Below are positions 34,705-43,864 of a stretch of DNA of 64,000 nt, in pieces (positions within the stretch are counted from its first letter, which is position 1; each line of letters begins with the position of its first letter). The translations under genes were made by a program, and so were the position numbers. The notes under the pieces were generated by a model. The model was not told the origin of the DNA. It did not search any database and was given only the letters and a program-made list of their open reading frames with translations. The stretch comes from Bacillota bacterium (GTDB lineage: Bacteria; Bacillota; Desulfotomaculia; Desulfotomaculales; VENG01), in NCBI GenBank assembly GCA_009711705.1, contig VENG01000011.1:62001-126000 (forward strand), in the 5' to 3' direction.

Positions 34705-35304
34705 TTAAGGCAATAACAAACCGGCAATGGGGTTGATGACAAAACCTAATATGTGACCGATAATACCTGTAAATAACAGCAAGAGTAAAATGATAATTCC
34801 ATATGACTCTAAGTGATGCAACCAGGGAGTGTTCCCCGGTAGAATTCCAGCTAAAATTTTGGAGCCGTCCAAAGGAGGGACGGGTAATAGGTTAAAAACA
34901 GCCAATATAATATTTATATAAACTGCCCACACCGCCATTTGGTAAACCTCAGGCATGAAACTAAAAATGCCCAGCCGAAGGAGTACTGCCAGCACTATGG
35001 CCAACAATAAATTAGTGACCGGCCCTGCCAAAGAGACGTAAAGCATTCCCTGTTTGGCATCCGTCTTTAAATTATAGGGGTTAACCGGTACGGGCTTAGC
35101 CCACCCAAAATGAAAAAATATTAACATTATAAACCCTATAGGATCAAGGTGTGGAATGGGGTTGAGTGTTAATCTTCCCTGGTGTTTGGCCGTATTGTCT
35201 CCTAACCGGTAAGCCACCCAGCCATGGGCAAATTCGTGGAATGTGAGCCCAATAAGTATTCCCGGCAGCAGCAGTAGTGTCTGCCGCAAATCAAAATCAA
35301 ACAT
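34705..35304 (-). CDS. Site-2 protease family membrane metalloprotease
   Basis: An intramembrane M50-type protease of 199 residues. The zinc motif HEFAH is at about residues 23-27 in the first membrane segment, and NLLPVPPLDGS near 139-149 supplies the third metal ligand (Asp). Five to six hydrophobic segments are present and no PDZ domain, so it belongs to the short subfamily. The substrate is unknown. The ATG has GAGAGGTAATAAAG. The start of trpS follows. Confidence 0.92.
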   Translation of the reverse strand: MFDFDLRQTLLLLPGILIGLTFHEFAHGWVAYRLGDNTAKHQGRLTLNPIPHLDPIGFIMLIFFHFGWAKPVPVNPYNLKTDAKQGMLYVSLAGPVTNLLLAIVLAVLLRLGIFSFMPEVYQMAVWAVYINIILAVFNLLPVPPLDGSKILAGILPGNTPWLHHLESYGIIILLLLLFTGIIGHILGFVINPIAGLLLP

Positions 35305-35342
35305 CTTTATTACCTCTCTCCTTCAATACCCAATTCAATGCC

Positions 35343-35425
35343 CCGAAGATAAAGAAGACTTGGTTCAGGTGGGGTTTTAACCCCATCTGAACCTTAGTCG
35401 CCCTTATTTCGAGCTTACAGCCTGT
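35343..35425. repeat. Dispersed repeat, copy A
   Basis: Unit beginning CGAAGATAAAGAAGACTT and ending TTTCGAGCTTACAGCCTGTT, with an inner stem GGTTCAG.TGGGG/CCCCA.CTGAACC. Copies B (35525-35609) and C (51074-51158) are nearly identical. Between A and B lies a second motif (GGGGACATTCCTGTCCCC and GGTGTGTCCCCTTTCC) shared with 1432-1470. Confidence 0.85.
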
Positions 35426-35524
35426 TGATTCCATTAGTTGGGGACATTCCTGTCCCCAGAGAAATACCCAAGCTTCAGCAGGTGTGTCCCCTTTCCTTAT
35501 GCGAAGTCGGGGTCTTACAGGCTG

Positions 35525-35609
35525 TGCGAAGATAAAGAAGACTTGGTTCAGGTGGAGTCTTGACCCCACTTGAACCTTAGTCGCACTTATTTCGAGCTTA
35601 CAGCCTGTT
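35525..35609. repeat. Dispersed repeat, copy B
   Basis: Same unit as copy A, with a slightly changed inner stem (GGTGGAGTC/GACCCCACT). It is followed by TTACAGGCTGTGCGAAGATAA at 35647-35667, the junction sequence of the repeat, which here lies inside the end of the DHH-CBS-CCA gene. Confidence 0.85.
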
Positions 35610-35620
35610 AATCCTCGACC

Positions 35621-38266
35621 CTAAGGGGGCGGGGTTTTACAGGCTGTGCGAAGATAATTGAGGGCGAAGGTCTCCTCCTGTTCTTCTGTGGACACCTTCC
35701 CGTCCAGGCGGGCCTGCCATATTGCTTCTAGAACCTCGCGATATATGGGCCCGGGGCTATATCCCAAAGACTTTATGAATTTGCCGTTAATAGTTGGCTT
35801 GCTGCTCTTGATTGCCTGCAGTAATGATCGAAATCTCTCCACGAGCCAGTCACTATCCATCATGGTCAGCAGCACCGGATACGATTCCCTGGGCAGGCTG
35901 AGCACAGGGACGGCAAGCTTACTGGCCGGGGTGCCCTGCGGCATATCGGAAATAACCAGTAGAATGTCTTCCCATCCAGATATAGTAGTGAAAATTTTTT
36001 CTGATTGTCGTTTAGCAACATTATATTTAGCACATATGCCGGCAGCGGTTTCCCACTGGGATCTGTGTAAAATAGCAATGAGGTAAGGCAGCCATTTTTG
36101 CTGTGGATCCTGGAATCCCCAAGAATTGATGGTGGAAATACACTCCGCCAATCTCAGTAAATATGGCTGAACATCCTTAAATTCAACTCCGGGAAAAAGA
36201 TATGGCCATACTTCCAGGTTGAAAAGGCGCTCCAGCATTTTTCCCGCCCGGGGTTCTGTAAGAATGTGCTTTATTTCTTCCCATAGCCGGGCATTTGATA
36301 CCTTGTTTAACACACCCTGGTTGACTGCCTCTGTTAACAGTCTTAGTGTTTGCGGTTCAATGCCCATTTGATAACGCTGCTCAAACCGTATGGCCCTAAG
36401 TATTCGGGTTGGATCTTCAATAAAACTTAAATTGTGCAGCACTCTGATCAAGCCTGTAAGCCCGTATTGTAAGTCTTCACGCCCGCCGAAATAATCTACA
36501 AGCTTGCCAAAATTATAACTGTTTAGCGACACCGCCATAGCATTAATAGTAAAATCCCGCCTGTAAAGATCTTGCCTGAGGGAAGAACTTTCTACCTGCG
36601 GTAGAGCAGCCGGGTATTCATAAAATTCAACCCTTGCTGTGGCAATATCTACCTTGAAACCGTCCGCGAATTCGATTTCGGCGGTACCGAATTTTTCATG
36701 TTTTCTCACTTTAGCGTCATATGCAGATGCTACAGCCATTGCCAGTACAATACCGTCTCCCTCCACCACCAGATCAACATCCTGGCTATCGGCGCCCAGC
36801 ATAATATCCCGTACTACACCCCCGGCGGCATAAATATTGAAACCCAAATCATCGGCTATTTTACCGGCCTGCTTTAGTATGCTCCACATGGAAGGGGATA
36901 AGCTACGCCGCATTAAGTCATTGACGTTACTATAGAATTTGGTTTGCTTAGAATTGGTATAAACGGTACGGTGCCGGGCCTGGAATTCCCCGTGCAGCGT
37001 ACGCAAAAGGTCAGTGCGTGAAACAATACCCACTAACCTGCCGCTGTCTGTAACCGGCAATCTACCAATGTCATGTTCAATCATTAGTTCTTGCACTTCA
37101 GACACTGGAGTATCCTTGGGTACTGTAATTACATTATTAGTCATAAACCCTTTTACAGGTGCATGTCCAAGACCATGGTGGCTGCCCTTTTCCACATCCC
37201 GGCGGGAAATTACCCCTATCACCCTGCCATCTTCTACAACGGGTAACCCTGTATGTCCGTAGCGAAGCATTATTTGATTGGCCTCAGCAATGGTTGTTGA
37301 AGAGACAACCGATTTAACCGGACTGGACATAAGGTCAGAGGCGTGTAATGGGGCTTGTACTTCATTATGAATCACATCAACCAGTTCTACGGCAACTTCA
37401 TCAACGTGTTTATGTTTGACCGTTGCCGAGGCGGCCTCAGCATGACCGCCCCCTCCAAAGTGTGAAACAATGTTTTTTATATTTACTTGTGGTACATTGC
37501 CGCGGCCCACTATGTGTACACGGTCTTCCATTTCCACTACGGTAAAAATAGCATCGGGACGTTCAATTTCGGCCAAGTTATGTGTCAGTGGAGCTAATCC
37601 TACAATAAACTCATCCACCTGGGCCTTGGCCAGCAAAATTTTGACTCCCTTAACTGAGTGGTGCTCGGCCGACATAACAAGGTCTTTAAACAGGGACTTT
37701 TGCTCTTCCGTCAGCGGGCGGCCCAGGAAGTCTGCAGCCACAGAAAGGCGCGCCCCCTGCTCCACCAGATACGCTGCTGCCAGTATGTCTCTGGCGGTGG
37801 TGTTAGTGAATTGAAGTGATCCTGTATCACCGTATATGCCCATAATCATCGTGGTTGCTTCCAGCGGGCTGATGGGTAAGTTTTTATCTTTTATCATTTC
37901 AACTAATAAAGTAACAGTGGCGCCAACACTATCCACCATTTCGAATGATCCTTTTAAGTCTCCCGGGGCCCACGGGTGGTGATCATAAATATGTATTTCT
38001 ATATCCTGATCTACTATGTTACCTAATTTACCCAGACGTCGCGGGGCCCTGGTGTCAACCACAATTAATTTTTCAATTTGATTAATATCTAGGTTTTTAA
38101 GATTTTGGATGGCCAGCGTATCTTTGTGGAGTGCCAGAAATTCTTCCACATTTCGGGACAGCTTGCCAGGAAGTACCAGGATTGCCTCAGGATAGAGCTT
38201 TTGAGCGGCCACTGCTGCGCCCAGTCCGTCTAAGTCTGTGTTGGTATGGGTCGTTATGACTTGCAT
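35621..38266 (-). CDS. DHH/DHHA1-CBS-CBS-tRNA nucleotidyltransferase fusion
   Basis: A four-module protein of 881 residues. First a DHH phosphoesterase (about 1-150; TNTDLDG and YDHHPW) with DHHA1 (about 230-300; HFGGGGHAEAAS). Next two CBS domains (about 315-430). Last a class II tRNA nucleotidyltransferase/poly(A) polymerase head and neck (about 465-700) with GGVVRDIMLG, the metal-binding Asp pair in DVDLVV, RRDFTINAMA and EDPTRILRAIRF. Fusions of this kind are known; many are A-adding enzymes. The last seven or so residues and the stop are encoded by the dispersed repeat, so the original C-terminus was probably changed. Confidence 0.93.
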   Translation of the reverse strand: MQVITTHTNTDLDGLGAAVAAQKLYPEAILVLPGKLSRNVEEFLALHKDTLAIQNLKNLDINQIEKLIVVDTRAPRRLGKLGNIVDQDIEIHIYDHHPWAPGDLKGSFEMVDSVGATVTLLVEMIKDKNLPISPLEATTMIMGIYGDTGSLQFTNTTARDILAAAYLVEQGARLSVAADFLGRPLTEEQKSLFKDLVMSAEHHSVKGVKILLAKAQVDEFIVGLAPLTHNLAEIERPDAIFTVVEMEDRVHIVGRGNVPQVNIKNIVSHFGGGGHAEAASATVKHKHVDEVAVELVDVIHNEVQAPLHASDLMSSPVKSVVSSTTIAEANQIMLRYGHTGLPVVEDGRVIGVISRRDVEKGSHHGLGHAPVKGFMTNNVITVPKDTPVSEVQELMIEHDIGRLPVTDSGRLVGIVSRTDLLRTLHGEFQARHRTVYTNSKQTKFYSNVNDLMRRSLSPSMWSILKQAGKIADDLGFNIYAAGGVVRDIMLGADSQDVDLVVEGDGIVLAMAVASAYDAKVRKHEKFGTAEIEFADGFKVDIATARVEFYEYPAALPQVESSSLRQDLYRRDFTINAMAVSLNSYNFGKLVDYFGGREDLQYGLTGLIRVLHNLSFIEDPTRILRAIRFEQRYQMGIEPQTLRLLTEAVNQGVLNKVSNARLWEEIKHILTEPRAGKMLERLFNLEVWPYLFPGVEFKDVQPYLLRLAECISTINSWGFQDPQQKWLPYLIAILHRSQWETAAGICAKYNVAKRQSEKIFTTISGWEDILLVISDMPQGTPASKLAVPVLSLPRESYPVLLTMMDSDWLVERFRSLLQAIKSSKPTINGKFIKSLGYSPGPIYREVLEAIWQARLDGKVSTEEQEETFALNYLRTACKTPPP

Positions 38267-38360
38267 CTAAACGCCTCCGGAAAAATTATGTTGTGCCAAA
38301 TATAGGTATTATATCACACGCATAAATAGAATTGAAGCACCTCAACTAGTACTTTACAAT

Positions 38361-38388
38361 ATTAAAGTCGCAGCCCTTGGGCTGCGAC
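38361..38388 (-). terminator. Terminator of trpB2
   Basis: Perfect 10-bp stem GTCGCAGCCC/GGGCTGCGAC with a two-base loop (38367-38388), followed by TTTAATATT on the minus strand. It lies 26 bases after the trpB2 stop; the T-run is weak. Confidence 0.65.
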
Positions 38389-38414
38389 TAGGTTAACAGT
38401 TTCATTTAATGTAA

Positions 38415-39770
38415 TTAAATTTTAGGCAAAGAATTCCGTGCTTCTTCTAAAATATCATCCGACAGTTCCAAATCCTCTAAGCCACCGGCTAAGTACGCGT
38501 CATAAGACGGTAAATCCATATGACCATGCCCGCTGAGATTAAACAGGATATTTCTGCTTTCTCCCGCTTCCTTAGCCGCTATAGCTTCTTGGACCGCACC
38601 ACATATAGCATGGGCGGACTCAGGAGCGGGCACTATACCTTCTGACCGCGCAAACATAATAGCGGATTTAAAAATGGCATTTTGCCCCAGGCCCCTTGCT
38701 TCGATAATTTGGTCTTTGTACAGCTGGCTCACCAGCGGGGAGTCACCATGGTATCTAAGCCCGCCGGAATGAATTCCCGGCGGCATAAATCCTGCACCCA
38801 GTGTATACATGGACAAAAGGGGTGTAAGACCCGCTGTATCGCCGTAATCATAACCGAATGCTCCCTTGGTTAGGGTAGGACATGCGCTGGGCTCGGTGGC
38901 AACCAGTCTTACTTTAGACCCGTGGACTAATTTATCGTGCACAAAGGGGAAAGCCATTCCACCGAAATTACTGCCACCGCCACAGCAGGCAATAACCACA
39001 TCCGGGTAGTGACCGGCCTTAGCCATCTGTAATTTAGCCTCTTGACCTATAATGGTCTGGTGCAGCAGCACATGATTTAGAACGCTGCCCAAGGCGTAAT
39101 TAGTGTCCTCGCGCCCTGCGGCTACTTCAACGGCCTCACTAATGGCAATACCGAGACTACCGGGGGAATCAGGGTAACGTTCTAAGGCATCTCTACCGGC
39201 AGCGGTTTCCTCGCTGGGGCTTGAGACTACGTTGGACCCAAACACTTTCATCATGGAGCGGCGGTAAGGCTTTTGTTCGTAACTAACCTTAACCATGTAT
39301 ACTTTACAATCCATGTCAAAAAAGTTGCATGCCTGACTAAGGGCAACTCCCCACTGTCCGGCACCGGTTTCAGTGGTTAACCTGTTAATTCCGCCTTCTC
39401 TGTTAAAGTATGCCTGGGGTACAGCTGTATTAAGTTTGTGACTGCCGGCGGGACTAACCCCTTCATACTTAAAATATATACGGGCCGGGGTGTCCAAAGC
39501 TTTTTCCAAACGGCGGGCACGAAATAGCGGAGCCGGTCTCCAGAGACGATAAATCTCCTGAATTTCCTCTGGAATTTCAATCCAGCGCTCCTGAGTAACT
39601 TCTTGCTTTATTAACTCCGGTGGAAATATGGCCGAAAGATCTTCCGGTCCCACCGGCTCTTTTGTGGCTGGATTGAGCGGCGGTTTAGGAATGTTGGGCA
39701 TGTCCGCCTGAATATTGTACCAACTGGTTGGAATTTCATGATCTGTGAGTAAAATCTTTGTTTCACTCAT
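38415..39770 (-). CDS. TrpB2-type tryptophan synthase beta chain
   Basis: A PLP enzyme of 451 residues, longer than TrpB1 (about 400), with the extended N-terminus of the TrpB2 family. The PLP Lys is in [11 protein letters not shown] (near residue 112), and the phosphate loop [10 protein letters not shown] is near 198-207. TrpB2 enzymes make tryptophan from indole and serine, often without TrpA, and here no trpA or other trp gene is near. The ATG has GAGGAG nearby. It follows the activase/HgdB-like trio by about 90 bases. Confidence 0.92.
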   Translation of the reverse strand: MSETKILLTDHEIPTSWYNIQADMPNIPKPPLNPATKEPVGPEDLSAIFPPELIKQEVTQERWIEIPEEIQEIYRLWRPAPLFRARRLEKALDTPARIYFKYEGVSPAGSHKLNTAVPQAYFNREGGINRLTTETGAGQWGVALSQACNFFDMDCKVYMVKVSYEQKPYRRSMMKVFGSNVVSSPSEETAAGRDALERYPDSPGSLGIAISEAVEVAAGREDTNYALGSVLNHVLLHQTIIGQEAKLQMAKAGHYPDVVIACCGGGSNFGGMAFPFVHDKLVHGSKVRLVATEPSACPTLTKGAFGYDYGDTAGLTPLLSMYTLGAGFMPPGIHSGGLRYHGDSPLVSQLYKDQIIEARGLGQNAIFKSAIMFARSEGIVPAPESAHAICGAVQEAIAAKEAGESRNILFNLSGHGHMDLPSYDAYLAGGLEDLELSDDILEEARNSLPKI

Positions 39771-39863
39771 CTCATCAATCTCCTCTCTTCTCTTGTTTTT
39801 AGAATAAAATCCATCATGAGGGAATTTTAGCGTACTTGAGGAGATTTTGCAACAGAAAATTTA

Positions 39864-40841
39864 TTAGCTTATCTTTTCTGATTGTGCTATACTATTACTC
39901 CATTTTCCGCATCGGTCTCCCCACCTGGCAATAACTTTTTTAGATTTATATATTTCCACAACTTCGCACATGTTGGGACAGCCGGTACATTCAAATCCAC
40001 CCGCGTGATACTTAGCATTAGCTACGGAAAATCCTTTAAAATTGCTGATGCCCGTTTTAATGGTCTCTTCGCGTGCCAAAATTGCCGCGCCCAATGCCCC
40101 CATAACATTGTAATGTTCCGGTATGTTAATTTCTAAACCAAGAGCTTTTTCAAATGCTTTTTTCATGCCCACATTGGCGGCAACGCCTCCCTGAAAGACA
40201 GCAGGCGCTAGTATCTCTTTGCCCTTGCCTACATTATTAAGGTAATTTCTAACCAGGGCCTCACATAACCCGGCCAGTATGTCAGGGAGGTTGTATCCAA
40301 GCTGCTGCTTGTGAATCATATCACTTTCAGCGAAGACTGCGCATCTACCCGCAATTCTTACGGGTGTTTTGGCCTTAAGTGCTGTGGGACCGAAATCTTC
40401 AATGGGCATATTCAAACGTGATGCCTGCTGGTCCATGAAGGAGCCGGTACCCGCGGCACACACCGTGTTCATAGCAAAATCGGAAACAACACCGTTGCGT
40501 AGAATGATTATCTTTGAATCCTGTCCGCCAATCTCTAATACGGTCTTTGTGCCGGGAACGATAGAAGATGCCGCCACGGCATGAGTTGTAATTTCATTTT
40601 TAATGATGTCTGCCCCAGTTATAATCCCGGCCAGGTAACGCCCACTACCTGTAGTCCCGGCACCATTGACGGTTATTTTCATAGGCAGCTTTGCTGCCAT
40701 TTTCCGCATACCTTTTTGTAATGTTAATATGGGCTGTCCATTGGTACGCAGGTAATAGGACTCTATTATGTGAGCTTGTTCATCTATTAAAACCAAATTA
40801 GTACTAACAGATCCTACGTCAATCCCCAGGTAAGCTTTCAT
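39864..40841 (-). CDS. 2-hydroxyacyl-CoA dehydratase activase-like ATPase
   Basis: A member of the BadF/BadG/HgdC ATPase family, 325 residues. The ASKHA fold shows IDVGSVSTNLVLID at residues 6-19, VNGAGTTGSGR, and GGQDSKIIIL. Two Cys residues, in NTVCAAGTGSF and AGRCAVFAES, match those that bind the [4Fe-4S] cluster between HgdC subunits. The C-terminus has an added Cys group (CTGCPNMCEV and DRCGKW). Such activases pass electrons with ATP hydrolysis to a dehydratase. Here the partners are the two HgdB-like genes upstream; no canonical dehydratase is present. The start shares one base with the upstream stop (TAATG). Confidence 0.88.
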   Translation of the reverse strand: MKAYLGIDVGSVSTNLVLIDEQAHIIESYYLRTNGQPILTLQKGMRKMAAKLPMKITVNGAGTTGSGRYLAGIITGADIIKNEITTHAVAASSIVPGTKTVLEIGGQDSKIIILRNGVVSDFAMNTVCAAGTGSFMDQQASRLNMPIEDFGPTALKAKTPVRIAGRCAVFAESDMIHKQQLGYNLPDILAGLCEALVRNYLNNVGKGKEILAPAVFQGGVAANVGMKKAFEKALGLEINIPEHYNVMGALGAAILAREETIKTGISNFKGFSVANAKYHAGGFECTGCPNMCEVVEIYKSKKVIARWGDRCGKWSNSIAQSEKIS

Positions 40842-41938
40842 TATGCCAGCACCTCTTTTTGTTGGTATTTCCGATTCAGTAAATCTATGAAGGCTTCCAG
40901 CCGGGTGATGGTGCCCGCTTCACCCGACTGTTCATCAACAACAAGGGTCAGTACAGGAATGTCAAGATCTGCACTTACACCAGGAAGAATACTTTGTGCC
41001 ACAATTTCCGGCATGCACGTAAACGGTAAAAGTTGAATTACGCCGTCAAATCCTTGCTTGGCGTAAAGCACTGTGCTGCCAATACTTTCCTGACCATGAC
41101 CGCCCACAAAATGATTGAGGTACGGTGGGGCCGCCCGCCGTGCTTCCTTACTGCTGCGCGTACCTTTGATAAGCCCCATGAAAAGGTGGTCGTTTATCCA
41201 TTCGCTAAGACATATGGACCGATTTACTTCGGCACCCATGCGGCCCAAATGCCTTTCCACGTCAAGATTTGTGAAAGGTTCTAAAAGTGTGTATATTTCT
41301 CCCACTATTCCTATTTTTACCACAGGTTTGCGCTCATCTACCTGAACCTGGTTCATTATTTGTGTACCCTGAGACTGGGCTTTGGGGACGTCCCTGGGAT
41401 GCCTAGCTTCTATGATCAGCTGTAGGGCGGCGGAAAAAGCTTGATCAGTAGAACCAGGGATTATTTCCCTGGGACGCCGCCATTGAGCCATTTTTTCCAG
41501 ATCATCCACAACCCGTGCTTTTATGTATCCAAAGCGAATGGCGTTAATTACCTGCCACCAAGGACGACCTCCAGTAATGTAGCGAATCCTTGCCAAAAAT
41601 TCTGAAATATGCTTTTCCGGTGGCTCTACGACTACCAATTGATATTTATACCCCAGATCTTGCAGGATGGCATATTCAACTTGAGCGTAGTAGCCAAAGC
41701 GGCACGGACCACATCCGCCGGCCATTAATATTGTATCGGCTCCCATCTCAGCTGCTTCCATAAAATTTCCCAAGTTAAGTTTCAGTGGCAAACAGGCAAA
41801 TTCAGGTGCATGTTTCGACCCTAAAATTAAGGTTTTTTTTGTCGTGGGAGGAGGTTCTTGTACTTCCACTCCCAGGTATTCCAACATGGCCTTCAATGAA
41901 ATCCAAAGGTACCCCATATGAGGAAAGGTTACTTTCAC
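40841..41938 (-). CDS. HgdB-like (DUF2229-related) partner of the activase, second copy
   Basis: A 365-residue protein of the acyl-CoA dehydratase activase-related group. Cys residues are conserved in EFACLPLKLNLG, in GGCGPCRFGYYAQ and in the FTCMPEIVAQS segment, as expected for an iron-sulfur protein accepting electrons from the activase. The C-terminus (DEQSGEAGTITRLEAF) is shared with its upstream neighbour. The function is unknown; no CoA substrate loop is evident to me. The GTG start has AAAGGAG nearby, 15 bases after the upstream gene. Confidence 0.8.
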   Translation of the reverse strand: MKVTFPHMGYLWISLKAMLEYLGVEVQEPPPTTKKTLILGSKHAPEFACLPLKLNLGNFMEAAEMGADTILMAGGCGPCRFGYYAQVEYAILQDLGYKYQLVVVEPPEKHISEFLARIRYITGGRPWWQVINAIRFGYIKARVVDDLEKMAQWRRPREIIPGSTDQAFSAALQLIIEARHPRDVPKAQSQGTQIMNQVQVDERKPVVKIGIVGEIYTLLEPFTNLDVERHLGRMGAEVNRSICLSEWINDHLFMGLIKGTRSSKEARRAAPPYLNHFVGGHGQESIGSTVLYAKQGFDGVIQLLPFTCMPEIVAQSILPGVSADLDIPVLTLVVDEQSGEAGTITRLEAFIDLLNRKYQQKEVLA

Positions 41939-41953
41939 CGGTTTATCGCTCCT

Positions 41954-42940
41954 TTACCCTGCTTTCCAATACACCATATCCAAAAATGCTTCCAGCCTGG
42001 TTATGACACCTGCTTCCCCGGTATGTTCATCTAAAGTGAGCTTTAAAAAGGGAATTGGGCGCGTTCCATGTATGTATCTTTCAATGAGTTCACCGGTAAG
42101 GGCATCAGGGCCGCAGCCAAATGAGGACACAAGAATGATGCCCGATATGGCCGGGTCACTCAGAAAGTGAATGGCACTTCCAATGGACTGTTGTCCCAAC
42201 GTCCAAAATAGTTTCTTAGGTAATATGGTAGCCCCTTGCCTGATTGTTTCCTCGGGTAATGTTTCTGCTGTAACCACATTTACGCCGAGTTTTTTAAGTC
42301 TCCCGATGATATCCATACTGATATGCTGGTCATAGATATTATAGGAGTGACCGATAAGGGCAATGGTAGGGCCATTGCTATCATAATTACAGTGCTTATT
42401 TTTAAAGGCACTCTCTTTACAAGCCATAATCTCCATTGCTTCTTCAGGTAAAATATTTTTTTGTAATAGTTTTTTAAATGAGATCAGAGAATGGCAGGCG
42501 GTTTTATGAGCGCGGTTAATACGCATCGGGTTAGAGCAAAATAGTTTCCCTATCTCATGAAGATTTTTTTGTGCTTTACTTCGGGGGTGATAAAGATCGA
42601 TATTGGCGTCAATTAGTTTGGGCACATTGGGTACAGCGTTCCTTACCATATCTGGAAACCCTAAAAATTTGGGGCAGATGTATTCTCGTGGGGCAACACT
42701 GACTATGCGCGGCAAAAAAATGTAATCTACTTTACCGCACAGTTCTATAACGTGCCCCATAGCCAGTTTAATGGGTAAACAAGCTTCATCCACACTGTTT
42801 TTTAAACCGTTGGCCAAAATTCTTTTATTGGTACACGGAGAGACACAAGTGCTGACACCCAGTGACTTTAAAAATACATTCCACAGGGGAAAGAACTCAT
42901 AATAAAGAAGCGCCCGGGGTATACCTACTGTCGGTTTCAT
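41954..42940 (-). CDS. HgdB-like (DUF2229-related) partner of the activase, first copy
   Basis: A 328-residue paralogue of the next gene. It begins KPTVGIPRALLYYEFFP, the usual N-terminus of DUF2229-type proteins, and carries conserved Cys residues in CVSPCTNK, VDEACLPIKLAMGH and SSFGCGPDALTGE. The C-terminus again reads DEHTGEAGVITRLEAFLD. In other anaerobes these modules occur fused to activase domains in giant proteins; here they are separate. The ATG at 42940 has GAGGT five bases upstream; a longer frame to 43036 has no ribosome site. It heads the cluster and is divergent from the TPR gene. Confidence 0.82.
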   Translation of the reverse strand: MKPTVGIPRALLYYEFFPLWNVFLKSLGVSTCVSPCTNKRILANGLKNSVDEACLPIKLAMGHVIELCGKVDYIFLPRIVSVAPREYICPKFLGFPDMVRNAVPNVPKLIDANIDLYHPRSKAQKNLHEIGKLFCSNPMRINRAHKTACHSLISFKKLLQKNILPEEAMEIMACKESAFKNKHCNYDSNGPTIALIGHSYNIYDQHISMDIIGRLKKLGVNVVTAETLPEETIRQGATILPKKLFWTLGQQSIGSAIHFLSDPAISGIILVSSFGCGPDALTGELIERYIHGTRPIPFLKLTLDEHTGEAGVITRLEAFLDMVYWKAG

Positions 42941-43059
42941 GTTAACCTCGCATCCAGAAAGAGATTTTGATGTGGTGATTTTCGGTAGTTCGTAAAACAA
43001 TGAACATATGTTGTGAATGTAAAGGCATAAAGTCATTTGGTCACTTGAATAGTATGGGC

Positions 43060-43081
43060 AAGTATAATTGGAATTATACTT
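43060..43081. promoter_or_regulatory. Inverted repeat between divergent genes
   Basis: AAGTATAATT-gg-AATTATACTT: perfect 10-bp arms with a two-base centre, about 120 bases from each flanking start. TATAAT falls in each arm, so it may be both promoter and operator. The regulator is unknown. Confidence 0.45.
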
Positions 43082-43182
43082 ACTGGTTTCGCTAAATTGT
43101 GACTGGTGGGTATCTTTTTTGGACTGTTGAGGAATTAAAGGGTGCCATATCTTACTTCATTGCGTATTATAAAAAAAAGGGA

Positions 43183-43839
43183 ATGGAGGTGAAAGGGGCC
43201 GTAAAGAATGTTCAGCCCCAGAGGGACATGAAAAGACTTTTCTATTTCGTGATTGCAGCTTGTATTTCAGCAGGCTTGGTAGGCTACTTTGCCCCTTCGC
43301 GGGATATTGCCTTACAATGGCTGTTAGGGGTTTTAGTGATACTGTTAATTCTATTTGGTGGAAAGGATCTTTATCTTTATTGGCTTTCACACCAGGCCCA
43401 AGTGGCTTCAAGCAGAGGGGACAAAAAACTGGTCAAAGATTATTATGATAAAATTCATAAACTGGATCCGGACGGTTTTGTGGGTAAATTTGCGCAGGGG
43501 GTTATTCACAGTGTAGACGGGTATTGGGTACATGCAGTTTCAAATTTCCGTGAAGCGCTAAAAATGCGCCCCAAAAATCTGCATGTAATTTTTAACCTTT
43601 CCATTTGTTTGATGAGACTTGATAGGTATCAAGAGGCTTTAAGTTATCTATTTTATTTAACTTCTCGAAAGTCGCGATGGCCTTACGCATTTTGTGCTTT
43701 GGGAGAAGCACATTATCATTTAGGGAACTATTCAGAAGCCTGTTTTTGCTTGCATAGAGAATTGTTCTTAAACCCCGGAAATAATGTTGCCAGAGAGCTT
43801 TTAAATTTAGCTGTGGAAGCAAGAGAGAAAGCGGCATAA
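43183..43839 (+). CDS. Membrane-anchored tetratricopeptide repeat protein
   Basis: A protein of about 218 residues. Two membrane helices lie in the first 70 residues (LFYFVIAACISAGLVGYF, then LLGVLVILLILFGG). The rest (about 75-215) is helical, with at least three TPR-like units (ALKMRPKNLHVIFNLSICLM and ALGEAHYHLGNYSEA). The start is uncertain: the ATG at 43183 abuts GGAGGTG, other in-frame starts lie at 43099 (GTG) and near 43228 (ATG). Partner and role are unknown. It converges on spoVAF through a shared terminator, a context that invites a sporulation link. Confidence 0.75.
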   Translation: MEVKGAVKNVQPQRDMKRLFYFVIAACISAGLVGYFAPSRDIALQWLLGVLVILLILFGGKDLYLYWLSHQAQVASSRGDKKLVKDYYDKIHKLDPDGFVGKFAQGVIHSVDGYWVHAVSNFREALKMRPKNLHVIFNLSICLMRLDRYQEALSYLFYLTSRKSRWPYAFCALGEAHYHLGNYSEACFCLHRELFLNPGNNVARELLNLAVEAREKAA

Positions 43840-43864
43840 AGGAGCGGGATTTACCCGCTCCTTT
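43838..43864. terminator. Bidirectional terminator between the TPR gene and spoVAF
   Basis: Perfect stem AAAGGAGCGGG/CCCGCTCCTTT with a five-base loop. It overlaps the stop codons of both convergent genes and serves both directions. Confidence 0.85.

Noticed and set aside
34743-35304. T-box leader expected for trpS
   Set aside because: The region upstream of trpS is the coding sequence of the M50 protease, and no T-box core (GGGTGGNACCGCG) is present.
35343-35667. Repeated units as a possible CRISPR array
   Set aside because: Only two full units here, spaced irregularly, each with long internal stems, and no cas genes in the window.
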